Shown piece by piece: positions 1-6,424 of a DNA stretch of 28,561 nucleotides (within the stretch, counting starts at the first letter, position 1; the number at the start of each line of letters is the position of its first letter). A model generated the notes under the pieces. That model searched no databases and was not told the origin of the DNA. It saw nothing but the letters and a program-made list of their open reading frames with translations. The stretch is from a virus: IMG/VR virus record IMGVR_UViG_3300030331_000348, positions 1 to 28,561 of that record. One strand, written 5' to 3'. The position numbers and the translations under genes were made by a program.

Positions 1-65
1 AAAAACCTAAAACCCTCTGTATGGCTTTCTTTGGTCGTTCTAGCCCTAATTCTAGGTTTGTTCTT

Positions 66-296
66 ATGAAATATGTCCTAATATTGTACATGTGCAGCAT
101 GGTTAGTAACCAATGCCCATCAAGTACAATATCAGGATATCAGTTTAATACATATTTTGATTGTGTTAATGCAGGATATGGTGTTGCGCAGCAAACTTAT
201 AATAATTTAAAAGAGTTAGAAGATTGGGATAAGCAACATATTAATGAAAATAAAATAGTTATTAGATTTGAATGCAAAGAAGTTAATTCTATTTAA
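66..296 (+). CDS. Small secreted/lipoprotein-like phage protein
   Basis: A 76-aa protein of unknown function. The N-terminus starts MKYVLILYMCSMV, a short charged residue followed by a hydrophobic stretch that reads as a signal peptide. The mature part is soluble, with cysteines at the end of the hydrophobic run and further in. The open frame extends upstream to an ATG at 21, but the ATG at 66 puts the hydrophobic segment at the N-terminus, so I prefer it. There is no convincing Shine-Dalgarno site for either start. The gene is convergent with the leftward block and separated from it by only 12 nt, so it probably ends an operon entering from outside the window. Small exported proteins with this layout are common in marine phages. 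A lysis-related or envelope role is possible but not shown. Confidence 0.6.
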   Translation: MKYVLILYMCSMVSNQCPSSTISGYQFNTYFDCVNAGYGVAQQTYNNLKELEDWDKQHINENKIVIRFECKEVNSI

Positions 297-308
297 CGCC
301 CTTGTCCT

Positions 309-773
309 CTATATTTTTTTTTGCTGTAACTTTTGTTTGGCCTTTTTGAGTGCCTCCCTTTTCTTCTGATAAATTTCTTTTCTCTTACCAGCAGCCCAAG
401 TCCTCTTGCTTTGCTCATACTCTTTTTGTTTTTCCTTTCTTTGTAATTCGTAAGGTTTTTGATAATTAGAATTATTCAAAAGTAAATCTATAAATTTTGG
501 TAATGATATCGCTACTATACTTTCTTCAAAATCTTCATGCATAATAAGAGCATCTGCTGCACCCATCCATTTTTTCAATGTCTTGAATCCAGCACCATTT
601 TTTCTTGCTTTAACTTCTACTATAAAATCAGGATTGTTTATTTTTATATCGTGGGGATGATCAGGCAAAGCACCACTTAATACCTGTCGCTTGGCATCTA
701 AACCAGCAGCTTGAAATCTTTTAACTAGATTATATTCTGTTCTGTAACCTTTACTTTTACTTTTACTCCCCAT
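309..773 (-). CDS. Holliday-junction-resolvase-like PD-(D/E)XK nuclease
   Basis: A 154-aa protein whose N-terminal 60 residues carry the order of motifs of Hjc/VRR-type nucleases: a glycine-tyrosine-arginine segment with Glu13, a Ser-Gly-Ala turn at 33-35, Asp42, then the beta-strand motif with Glu53-x-Lys55. These would be the metal ligands and catalytic lysine. The C-terminal third is a lysine/glutamine-rich helix that could bind DNA. In this family the enzyme cuts four-way junctions or branched DNA. Here it would resolve recombination intermediates made by the exonuclease and annealing protein upstream in the same operon. The open frame allows a TTG three bases earlier; I chose the ATG at 773 because GGAG lies about nine bases before it. 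It overlaps the preceding gene by 11 nt. Assignment rests on motif reading only. Confidence 0.75.
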   Translation of the reverse strand: MGSKSKSKGYRTEYNLVKRFQAAGLDAKRQVLSGALPDHPHDIKINNPDFIVEVKARKNGAGFKTLKKWMGAADALIMHEDFEESIVAISLPKFIDLLLNNSNYQKPYELQRKEKQKEYEQSKRTWAAGKRKEIYQKKREALKKAKQKLQQKKI

Positions 774-972
774 CAATAGACTCCGAACATTCGTTCTTAA
801 TCAAATGCGCAGTATCTTTTTGCTGGAGAACAATGTCATTATTCCATGACTTCTGTACATAAAACGCTATCTTTGTTCGTAAGTAATCGTAATGATTGCC
901 ACTTACAAAAGGGAAGATAGGTTTTAAAGTATGATCTGCCATAGTATATGCTAGACTTGTGATCCTTTCCAT
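763..972 (-). CDS. Hypothetical early protein, 69 aa
   Basis: I do not recognise this protein. It is 69 aa, mixed polar and aromatic, with no membrane segment and no obvious motif. It is supported as a real gene by a strong AAGGAGG Shine-Dalgarno sequence about eight bases before the ATG at 972, by an unbroken frame, and by its place in the overlapping leftward operon. It begins 22 nt inside the end of the winged-helix gene and ends inside the start of the nuclease gene. Translational coupling with both is likely. Confidence 0.6.
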   Translation of the reverse strand: MERITSLAYTMADHTLKPIFPFVSGNHYDYLRTKIAFYVQKSWNNDIVLQQKDTAHLIKNECSESIDGE

Positions 973-1205
973 ACTTTACGACCTCCTTTCTGATAATCTC
1001 TATGAATTATTATTCGTCTTGCTGACGAAGTATTACCTATTTTTTTTAAGTAATCTTTTTGTATTAGTGCATCTACAATTGTGTAGGCATGGGATTTACT
1101 TTTAATCCCACACCCACTTACTATTTCATTATAGCTAGGGCTAACGCCATTTACCTTAATGAAGTTTTTTATGAAGTTATATATTTCTAATTGTCTTTTA
1201 GTCAT
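951..1205 (-). CDS. LexA-like winged-helix DNA-binding protein
   Basis: An 84-aa protein that matches the N-terminal DNA-binding domain of LexA over about residues 1-66. It opens with MTKRQLEIYNFIKNFI, followed by a Gly-Val-Ser-Pro-Ser turn, a recognition helix region around residues 33-45 and the wing with LxKKIG and SARRI. There is no serine/lysine autopeptidase domain, so it is a stand-alone binding domain and not a cleavable repressor. It starts in a TAATG overlap with the SSB stop, so it is translationally coupled to SSB. Expected role: transcriptional control of phage or host promoters, perhaps SOS-type boxes. The target is unknown. An alternative is a DnaD- or replication-type winged helix. 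Confidence 0.7.
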   Translation of the reverse strand: MTKRQLEIYNFIKNFIKVNGVSPSYNEIVSGCGIKSKSHAYTIVDALIQKDYLKKIGNTSSARRIIIHRDYQKGGRKVWKGSQV

Positions 1206-1603
1206 TAGAATGGAATATCCTCTTTGTCTTGATTAAACTCGTCAAACTCCTCCACTTCAGAGTGAGAGGATTTTGACTCGCCTTTGGCATCAAGAAGTTC
1301 CATCCGACTTTCAAACCGATCCAAATGAATCTCTGCAGTTTTGATAGTCTGCCCCTCCTTATCCCAAGTACGATAAGTTAATCTTCCTTGCAGCATTAGT
1401 TTGCTTCCTGCTTTCGTATATTTTTCTAATACATCAGCAAGTTTTTCATCCCAACAAACTACTCTATGCCAGTCAGTTTGTTTTTCTCCCTTGATCTTCC
1501 TATGTGTTGCAACAGAAAGGAGGGCATATTTGCCCCCCTTTGAAGTTTGCTTCACTTCAGGATCACGACCAAGATTACCTATTAGGGTTATCTGATTGTG
1601 CAT
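1205..1603 (-). CDS. ssb: Single-stranded DNA-binding protein
   Basis: A 132-aa SSB with one OB fold. The family hallmarks are plain: an N-terminal NQITLIGNLGRDPE segment at residues 3-16, a TDWHRVVCWDE core with aromatic residues near 45 and 51, then LMLQGRL and TYRTWDKEGQ around 69-85. An acidic tail ends in EDIPF, the host-type C-terminal peptide that recruits recombination and replication partners. The open frame reaches back to 1618, but the ATG at 1603 has an AAGGAG site just upstream and gives the canonical SSB N-terminus. It overlaps the annealing-protein gene by 29 nt. It coats ssDNA during replication and the exonuclease/annealase reaction encoded next door. Confidence 0.95.
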   Translation of the reverse strand: MHNQITLIGNLGRDPEVKQTSKGGKYALLSVATHRKIKGEKQTDWHRVVCWDEKLADVLEKYTKAGSKLMLQGRLTYRTWDKEGQTIKTAEIHLDRFESRMELLDAKGESKSSHSEVEEFDEFNQDKEDIPF

Positions 1604-2207
1604 TGTTCTCCTTTCCATTCTGAAGTTGTGTTAGCTTTTCTTCGTACAAAGTTTTTACATGCTGATAGATAGCAGGACTTGACTTCTTTGCTTTAGCCAT
1701 AGCCACTTTGTACATTGTTCCATACCCTTTTAATACTTTCAGGTTAGCAGCATTCTTTATCTGCTCCTCAAAAGTACCAAGTGCTTCATCATCTGATGGC
1801 CCAATTTTTTGTTTGTTTGTTTGTGATAAATCCATCTCATCTTCTGAATAGATGAATCCATGCAATCCTAATAATTTTAGTATTGCTCTATCAATTGCTC
1901 TTTTTTCTGCCATAGCATATGGATAAGAGTTTTTTGTATTCTTTGGAGATGCTTCTCCATAAGTAATACATTTTGCTTTTCCTCCATTTATTCCAATTGA
2001 TGCAGTACATTTGATACACACAACACCTGCAGCAGAGTTTGTTTCTATCTCTGTAAGATCATATTCAATCTTATTTTTAGCTCCAGCTTGTTCAATGTAT
2101 CTGTGATACATAACCCAAGTACCATGACAATCCCATAAACATTGTTTAGGATCAAGTCCAAGTTCTTTGAGTATTTTTTTGACTCTATCGTCTAGTGGTT
2201 TTCCCAT
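1575..2207 (-). CDS. Rad52/Erf-like single-strand annealing protein (putative)
   Basis: A 210-aa protein. Residues 25-120 look like the Rad52/Erf-type annealing core. A strand-rich region (KIEYDLTEIE, then VVCIKCTASI) leads to a conserved glycine motif around YGEASPKN and a long helix with AEKRAIDRAILKLLGLHG, comparable to the GYG...KKA.TDA.KRALR.FG signature of Rad52 proteins. The lysine-rich C-terminus would be the variable protein-interaction tail. It sits directly between a YqaJ exonuclease (TAATG overlap) and SSB, the classic exonuclease-annealase arrangement of phage recombination systems, and that context is the main support. It has an AGGAGG Shine-Dalgarno site. Alternative: an uncharacterised ssDNA-binding phage protein. 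The fold is inferred, not demonstrated. Confidence 0.62.
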   Translation of the reverse strand: MGKPLDDRVKKILKELGLDPKQCLWDCHGTWVMYHRYIEQAGAKNKIEYDLTEIETNSAAGVVCIKCTASIGINGGKAKCITYGEASPKNTKNSYPYAMAEKRAIDRAILKLLGLHGFIYSEDEMDLSQTNKQKIGPSDDEALGTFEEQIKNAANLKVLKGYGTMYKVAMAKAKKSSPAIYQHVKTLYEEKLTQLQNGKENNAQSDNPNR

Positions 2208-3001
2208 TACATCCTCCTTTGGTTTTGTTTGAGAATTAAATTACCAGCTTTGTTTCTAGTAATTATCACGCCACCTCCTGTTGCTTTTCTGCAATCATCA
2301 GGTACGCTGCCTTTGAGTATTACTCCAAGGGCTTTATTTTCATCTGCTACAACTTTGGTTTCAATCCATTTACTTGCATTAGATAAAAATTCATTGTTGC
2401 CAGTTTCATCAAAATCAATTGATCTCATGTCATTGATTTTAATTTTACCAGCTAACTTCGGTAACTCTGAAGTATCTAAATCTTCAGGTTCTTTATCTTT
2501 TTCAACATGCTGCCAAAAGCTATGTTCAATACCATAAAGTTTATTCATGTAATCTTTATCAGCATCTACTTTGCACCATTCATGTCTATTGTTACCAAAG
2601 ATAATAGATAAATATATATACTTACATCCACTAACCATTGTGTAATGTTGAAGTTGTGGCATGTATGTAGAGATACAATTATCTAAAGTGTTGTTGGAAT
2701 TAGTATGCTTATATTCAATAGGCACATCTTCTTCCATGATTACCCCATCATATGTTGCTGTCATAAATTGATGAACATTTTTAAGACTAGCATTTTCATC
2801 ATTAACAGGATGCAAACCAGTAGCTAGTGTGAAGAATTTATTATTAACATCTTCAGTAGCTAAACCAATTTGCACTGGTAAGTTCTCTGACAAATCTTCA
2901 GGTTCTTTCCTACCAGTTTTTTCTAGCCATAGTGAATGCCAATCTCCTCTCATGATTCTATTAGCATCACTACCACCAAGGCTCTTTCTACGATCTTTCA
3001 T
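2207..3001 (-). CDS. YqaJ/lambda-exonuclease-type recombination nuclease
   Basis: A 264-aa 5'-3' dsDNA exonuclease-like protein of the YqaJ viral recombinase family. Seen in the sequence: the N-terminal SLGGSDANRIM motif (residues 7-17), QIGLATED (44-51) with the entry acidic residue Glu50, TYDGVI with Asp85, the catalytic strand IEYKH with Glu96 and Lys98, and PQLQHY (115-120), which carries the family glutamine. The order and spacing are right for the PD-(D/E)XK core. Family role: resection of DNA ends to leave ssDNA that the annealing protein pairs. The start ATG at 3001 has an AAGGAG site at good spacing, and its stop overlaps the annealase start. The last 50 residues, glycine- and basic-rich, are less conserved. 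Confidence 0.88.
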   Translation of the reverse strand: MKDRRKSLGGSDANRIMRGDWHSLWLEKTGRKEPEDLSENLPVQIGLATEDVNNKFFTLATGLHPVNDENASLKNVHQFMTATYDGVIMEEDVPIEYKHTNSNNTLDNCISTYMPQLQHYTMVSGCKYIYLSIIFGNNRHEWCKVDADKDYMNKLYGIEHSFWQHVEKDKEPEDLDTSELPKLAGKIKINDMRSIDFDETGNNEFLSNASKWIETKVVADENKALGVILKGSVPDDCRKATGGGVIITRNKAGNLILKQNQRRM

Positions 3002-3004
3002 AGT

Positions 3005-3439
3005 TTATTTCTCCTTTGTTCTTTTGTTATACTCGTTTTGTTCCATTACTTCAAGCGTATAAATATCCTTTGTAATACGCTGCAACCAGCCCTTATGATA
3101 TTCATAGTTAGTTTCCATTCTATCTACAAACTCTACTGGCAAGGGAAGTCTTGGATATTTGAATGTACGAATAATGTCATTCATACAATCTTTTAGGAAA
3201 GCAGCAGGATAACTTCCGAGTATAGAGAAGTATTGCTGCAATCCTAATTCGTTTGGCACTTGTATTGAAAATGTACTTGCAATCGTTTCAATACAAACTG
3301 CAATCTCTTTTTTGTTTGCATGGCGCAAAGCTGCTGCCATCTTCTTGATCTTGATTATTATTGGATCAATATTTATTTTTTGTTTTGGGTATTGAGAGGA
3401 TTTTATTATCTGTCTTATCTCCCATACTTGCAACATCAT
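3005..3439 (-). CDS. Phage replication-associated protein, possible helicase loader
   Basis: A mostly helical protein of up to 204 aa. The recognisable part is the C-terminal segment with LQQYFSILGSYPAAFL, then FKYPRLPLPVEFVDRME. It resembles the pattern of phage replication/loader proteins (leucine-tyrosine helix, YP, then a lysine-Tyr-Pro-x-Leu-Pro turn before a helix). It follows an HTH replication-type gene, as loaders often follow initiators. The start is uncertain. The frame is open to 3619, which would overlap the upstream gene by 254 nt and has a GAGG 12 bases before it. I list the paired ATGs at 3439/3436 as a compromise; 3340 would avoid the overlap entirely. None has a strong ribosome site at normal spacing. 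Confidence 0.5.
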   Translation of the reverse strand: MMLQVWEIRQIIKSSQYPKQKINIDPIIIKIKKMAAALRHANKKEIAVCIETIASTFSIQVPNELGLQQYFSILGSYPAAFLKDCMNDIIRTFKYPRLPLPVEFVDRMETNYEYHKGWLQRITKDIYTLEVMEQNEYNKRTKEK

Positions 3440-3902
3440 AGATTCGTCTGCGTCTTTCTTGAATAGACTTGGAATCATATGGATTGTTGAATGCTTTAGT
3501 TTGTCCTCTATCGTTTGCAAACTTGATTGATCTTCTGATCCAGTTTCTAAAATGAGCATCCCAGTCTGCTGCAACTGTTCCATTCGCTTTGTAATAATCA
3601 ATGAATTGTTCTTTTTCATATTCTATATCTACCTCACTTCCATAGTTTGTAATGATATGTTCAAGATTTTTTTCTGATAGTTCCCATGTATCTACAGGTA
3701 ACTTGTATTGATGGACTACGACTTGGCATTCCAATGCATTACACCAATTGAAAAAGTTTTCTGCATTTGGAATTTTTTTGCGACTCTCCCATGAATGTAT
3801 GAGAGAGTCTGCAACACCTATTTTGTACGCAAGTTCATCAGTTTTTATTCGTAAAGCTATCCTACGATACTTTAGCTGCTGAATGACTTTCTTGTACAAC
3901 AT
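3366..3902 (-). CDS. HTH replication-initiator-like protein
   Basis: A 178-aa protein with two parts. Residues about 13-65 are an XRE-type helix-turn-helix (TDELAYKIGVADSLIHSWES, then IPNAENFFNWCNAL). Residues about 97-125 contain FIDYYKANG and DWDAHFRNWIR, the Asp-Trp...Phe-Arg-Asn-Trp motif commonly seen at the C-terminus of phage O-type or DnaT/YdaU-like replication proteins. Inferred role: binding the phage origin and recruiting the host helicase loader. The frame is open to 4010; I chose the ATG at 3902 because earlier starts would lie deep inside the neighbouring gene and the HTH begins right after it. It overlaps the upstream gene by 41 nt, and its 3' end overlaps the next frame. Confidence 0.66.
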   Translation of the reverse strand: MLYKKVIQQLKYRRIALRIKTDELAYKIGVADSLIHSWESRKKIPNAENFFNWCNALECQVVVHQYKLPVDTWELSEKNLEHIITNYGSEVDIEYEKEQFIDYYKANGTVAADWDAHFRNWIRRSIKFANDRGQTKAFNNPYDSKSIQERRRRIYDVASMGDKTDNKILSIPKTKNKY

Positions 3903-4209
3903 AGCTACTCCAATCAATATTATCTGCATGACTACCACGCTTTCTAAAAAAGTTTTCATATTGCTTATGTTCTGCCATAAACAATCTTGAATAGAATGGT
4001 TTGTAGTCATTGTTTATTTTATAATCTTTATCAGTAGTCATAACATCAGTTTCCCAACGAATACGATTAACTATCATCTCTGATGAAAGATTTTTATGTC
4101 CACGATTTATAGCTTGGAAAGTAAATCGTTTAAACATTTCATAAACTTCAGGATTTTTTTCATGAAAACATTTAAACTCATTTACTAAATCTTTAAATGT
4201 ATCATTCAT
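3862..4209 (-). CDS. Conserved phage early protein, 115 aa
   Basis: Function unknown, but the sequence has the look of a family widespread in phages and prophages of Proteobacteria. It has an N-terminal FHEKNPEVYEMFKRF helix, a small-residue helix, then LSSEMIVNRIRWE, KINNDYKPFYSRLFM and finally FFRKR. No catalytic triad or metal-binding pattern is obvious. The ATG at 4209 overlaps the stop of a 45-aa gene (ATGA) and has AGGAG about 9 bases upstream. It lies directly before the HTH replication-type gene in transcription order, suggesting a role in replication or its control, which is inference from position. Confidence 0.7.
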   Translation of the reverse strand: MNDTFKDLVNEFKCFHEKNPEVYEMFKRFTFQAINRGHKNLSSEMIVNRIRWETDVMTTDKDYKINNDYKPFYSRLFMAEHKQYENFFRKRGSHADNIDWSSYVVQESHSAAKVS

Positions 4210-4343
4210 TTCTTTTTACTCCTTTTAGTTTCTGATGGATATACTATCTTTGCATCTGCAAATTCAGAAATCCATGCTTTATGTTCTTTCCAAGTTTTGT
4301 GAACAAGTTTCTTGGATTGAGGTTTAGGTTTTCTTTTCTGCAT
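4206..4343 (-). CDS. Small basic hypothetical protein, 45 aa
   Basis: A 45-aa, lysine-rich protein that begins MQKRKPKPQSKKLVHK, continues with a short Trp-containing helix (TWKEHKAWISEFADA) and ends in a run of lysines. It is supported by a GAGGA Shine-Dalgarno site just before the ATG at 4343, a 20-nt overlap with the upstream XRE gene and an ATGA overlap with the downstream gene, so it fills a gap exactly. I do not recognise a family. Size and charge would suit a nucleic-acid-binding or accessory peptide, but nothing in the sequence proves this. Confidence 0.6.
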   Translation of the reverse strand: MQKRKPKPQSKKLVHKTWKEHKAWISEFADAKIVYPSETKRSKKK

Positions 4344-4680
4344 TTTTCCTCGCAATCCAATAAGCAGCATCCATTCTCATTGTAGGATGCTTACTTATTT
4401 CTTTAATAGATACAACACCAGTACCATAAACTTCTACACATCCATCCCAATTCATCCAGTATTGTATTTGTTTTGCATAATCTACACCAAAGAATTTACA
4501 TACTTTAAATAGATTGTATGCACTTATGTTATTCACTCCATGCTCATACTTTTGTATTTGCTGAAATGTAATCCCAAGATAGTTTGCAAGTTTAGTTTGT
4601 GTAACTCGCACTTTTCTTGATTCTCTCATGAACCTGATCCATTTACCAATGTTCACATAGAATTGTTTGTTATCAATCAT
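4324..4680 (-). CDS. XRE-family helix-turn-helix regulator
   Basis: A 118-aa protein with a clear Cro/CI-type HTH over about residues 10-68. GKWIRFMRESRKVRVTQTKL leads into a helix pair with LANYLGITFQQIQKYEHG and the trailing NNISAYNLFKVCKFFGV, the usual XRE endpoint. The rest (residues 70-118) has no familiar domain. The ATG at 4680 is preceded by GGAGGTATA, a strong ribosome site. It lies in the middle of the early leftward operon and not at a divergent promoter, so it is more likely an early-gene modulator than a classical lysogeny repressor. It may bind the repeated motifs of the 7.0-7.3 kb control region; that link is speculation. Confidence 0.82.
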   Translation of the reverse strand: MIDNKQFYVNIGKWIRFMRESRKVRVTQTKLANYLGITFQQIQKYEHGVNNISAYNLFKVCKFFGVDYAKQIQYWMNWDGCVEVYGTGVVSIKEISKHPTMRMDAAYWIARKNAEKKT

Positions 4681-4688
4681 TATACCTC

Positions 4689-4904
4689 CTATGATAGTTT
4701 GATTATAACTTCGTTGTTTTCTTTTTTACTATTCTCTGCAAAGTTTATTTGTATAGACTTTAGTTCAGAGAAGTCATGATTTGTGAAATCACTTTCTGCA
4801 AGATTACTTTGCCAAGTTCTTCCAACAAATTTTACTTTAGCACTTGAATCAATTGAACATACTTTTTGTATAATCCATTTGAGTTCTTCTATATTTACAA
4901 TCAT
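4689..4904 (-). CDS. Hypothetical early protein, 71 aa
   Basis: A 71-aa protein starting MIVNIEELKWIIQKVC. No family is recognised. It has an N-terminal helix, then alternating strands (AKVKFVGRTW, LKSIQINFAEN, NEVIIKLS), suggesting a small alpha/beta fold. The frame is open to 4955, but the ATG at 4904 has an AAGGAGG site and forms an ATGA overlap with the stop of the ArdC-like gene, so I take this start. It sits between the antirestriction-like and XRE genes. Confidence 0.6.
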   Translation of the reverse strand: MIVNIEELKWIIQKVCSIDSSAKVKFVGRTWQSNLAESDFTNHDFSELKSIQINFAENSKKENNEVIIKLS

Positions 4905-5776
4905 GCTGCTACCTCCTTTGGTTGTTGTTTTGATTGTGGTTGTAAATCTCTGCAATACATATAACCTCTTTTAGCTAGTGAGGATGCTTTCCATATTGCA
5001 GATTCATTTTCTTCTAAACATTGAATCCAATTGTTAAGATACATAGCATGATCTTCTCTTGGATTAGAAGTAATGTTTAGATGGGATGCAAGAAAACATG
5101 AACCTAACTCTGCAACTAGTTCTTCAAATGCATAATTTTTAGAACCAAATGTTGTAGATAGTTTTCTGTTACATCTCTTTTCATTACCTGTCCAATGAAT
5201 CAACTCGTGAAACATTGTACAATAGTAATTCTCTGTTGCTGTACTATGTTCTGTATCAGCAAAAGTATCTTTAGTTGGCATCATGATATAATCTTTACTT
5301 GGAATATAACATGCTTTGCCACCATCTTTGATGACAGCTCCAGTATTGCTGACAAAAGTTTCAGCAGCTTGAATGTCATTGACAAGGTTTGGTTTCTTAT
5401 CAAAGCCATCAAACTTTTCTACTGGCCCATCAACTTGCTCAATATTGAAAACATCAAATGTCCTCAATAGTTTGAAAGTCTTTTCAACTTCCTCAACTTC
5501 TTTCTTATATGTTTTATAGAATAGAAGTTTTGTTGATTTACTTCCTTTCTTTACTTGGCATCCATGCTGCAGCCATTGACGATAAGTACCATATACTTTC
5601 CTTTTGTACTGCTGAAATGATAGCCAAATAAAATTCATACCTGAATACTCATGACCATTTACAGATATAAAGTTTTGATTTGCAAAAGGTTTTGTCCATT
5701 GAGAACCATGTTTCTTCATGAGATCAATAACCTTTTCTGTTAATGCATTGACTACTTCTTTTGCTCTGCCTTGCAT
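4901..5776 (-). CDS. ArdC-like antirestriction protein with zincin metallopeptidase domain
   Basis: A 291-aa two-domain protein. Residues 1-115 match the ArdC N-terminal ssDNA-binding domain in layout: MNFIWLSFQQY, then YGTYRQWLQHGCQVKKGSKST and a strand with LLFYKTY. Residues 130-245 are a gluzincin-like domain with the active-site motif FHELIHWTG (His190, Glu191, His194) and a downstream FEELVAELG, with Glu219 or Glu223 as the likely third zinc ligand. In plasmids and phages such ArdC proteins protect incoming DNA against type I and II restriction, probably by binding DNA. It lies in the early operon, where antirestriction is needed first. It has a GGAGG site before ATG 5776. An alternative label is a phage MPTase-PolyVal-type primase-linked peptidase. 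Confidence 0.85.
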   Translation of the reverse strand: MQGRAKEVVNALTEKVIDLMKKHGSQWTKPFANQNFISVNGHEYSGMNFIWLSFQQYKRKVYGTYRQWLQHGCQVKKGSKSTKLLFYKTYKKEVEEVEKTFKLLRTFDVFNIEQVDGPVEKFDGFDKKPNLVNDIQAAETFVSNTGAVIKDGGKACYIPSKDYIMMPTKDTFADTEHSTATENYYCTMFHELIHWTGNEKRCNRKLSTTFGSKNYAFEELVAELGSCFLASHLNITSNPREDHAMYLNNWIQCLEENESAIWKASSLAKRGYMYCRDLQPQSKQQPKEVAA

Positions 5777-6036
5777 TATAACACCTCCATTTGTTTGTTG
5801 ATTGATTCAATATTGTTATTTGCTTTTAACCAAGCATCTTTCCAATATTGATATTCTTCTTGGGAATACATCATTGAATTTTTATGATGTTTAAGCAGCA
5901 AGAATATTGATGCTCTTACATTTTCCCAATGAATCTTCTGTGCATTCAAACTATCTAATGCGTTCATCTTATCCCTTTCTTGTTGTTGTTTATGTTCTTC
6001 CCATTCTTGCCAAGCTAATGATGATTTAATTTTCAT
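5776..6036 (-). CDS. Hypothetical coiled-coil early protein, 86 aa
   Basis: An 86-aa, glutamine/asparagine- and lysine-rich protein with almost continuous helix propensity (WQEWEEHKQQQERDKM, then MMYSQEEYQYWKDAWLKANNNI). No family recognised. It has a TAATG overlap with the start of the ArdC-like gene and an 11-nt overlap with the upstream gene, so translation is probably coupled. The start at 6036 lacks a strong ribosome site and likely depends on readthrough coupling from the upstream cistron. Confidence 0.6.
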   Translation of the reverse strand: MKIKSSLAWQEWEEHKQQQERDKMNALDSLNAQKIHWENVRASIFLLLKHHKNSMMYSQEEYQYWKDAWLKANNNIESINKQMEVL

Positions 6037-6262
6037 AAGCCCACTTCAGAAATTCTTTTGATTCTAAATATTCAGGTGCAATTTCTTTCATTCTTGTAAT
6101 GATTGCATTCCTAATTTTGTCATCAATGGTTTTGTTTTCTGTCATGATGGCAAGACATTTATGCAATTGAGCAGCAGACTTTTCAGATTTAATTTTAGAA
6201 ATGAATGCTGCATCTAATTGCTTTTGTGCAGTAATTAAGTAATTGATTTCTTCTTCAGACAT
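6026..6262 (-). CDS. Hypothetical helical early protein, 78 aa
   Basis: A 78-aa acidic-to-neutral helical protein, MSEEEINYLITAQKQL at the N-terminus and YLESKEFLKWAYEN at the end. I do not recognise it. It shares 28 nt with the tiny upstream gene and 11 nt with the downstream gene. A GGAG lies about nine bases ahead of the ATG at 6262, within the preceding reading frame. It has no visible motif. Confidence 0.6.
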   Translation of the reverse strand: MSEEEINYLITAQKQLDAAFISKIKSEKSAAQLHKCLAIMTENKTIDDKIRNAIITRMKEIAPEYLESKEFLKWAYEN

Positions 6263-6369
6263 TGTTCCAACTCCTTAATTGTCATTTTCTTGCTAACGAT
6301 TACACCATATCTTTTTGCTAGAAATTTCTTTAGGTTGTAATCTTTAGCTTTTCCTTTGTATAAAATCAT
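6235..6369 (-). CDS. Small hypothetical early protein, 44 aa
   Basis: A 44-aa basic protein that starts MILYKGKAKDYNLKKFLAKR, then YGVIVSKKMTIKELEQCL. The first half looks like a strand plus a helix, the second a strand plus a helix. It is too short for a family call. Support: an AAAGGA site ahead of the ATG at 6369, a candidate promoter immediately upstream, and a 28-nt overlap with the next gene. It would be the first cistron of a secondary leftward transcript. Confidence 0.55.
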   Translation of the reverse strand: MILYKGKAKDYNLKKFLAKRYGVIVSKKMTIKELEQCLKKKSIT

Positions 6370-6395
6370 AACGATTCCTTTCCCTTTTAAGTTTA

Positions 6396-6424
6396 AAGTT
6401 ATCAGTTTGTTCTATTGATGTCAA
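6396..6424 (-). promoter_or_regulatory. Candidate leftward sigma70 promoter
   Basis: On the minus strand there is a perfect TTGACA (6424-6419), a 17-base spacer and TAACTT (6401-6396), only 3 of 6 matches to TATAAT. The predicted start, near 6389, is about 20 nt upstream of the 44-aa gene. It lies just after a hairpin that could end the transcript of the preceding gene, so a second early promoter here makes sense. The -35 overlaps the outer two bases of the long inverted repeat at 6423-6526. Confidence 0.45.

Noticed and set aside
296-330. Intrinsic terminator between the convergent genes
   Set aside because: A T-run is present at 312-322, but I see no GC-rich stem before it, and on the minus strand it encodes the lysine-rich end of the nuclease.
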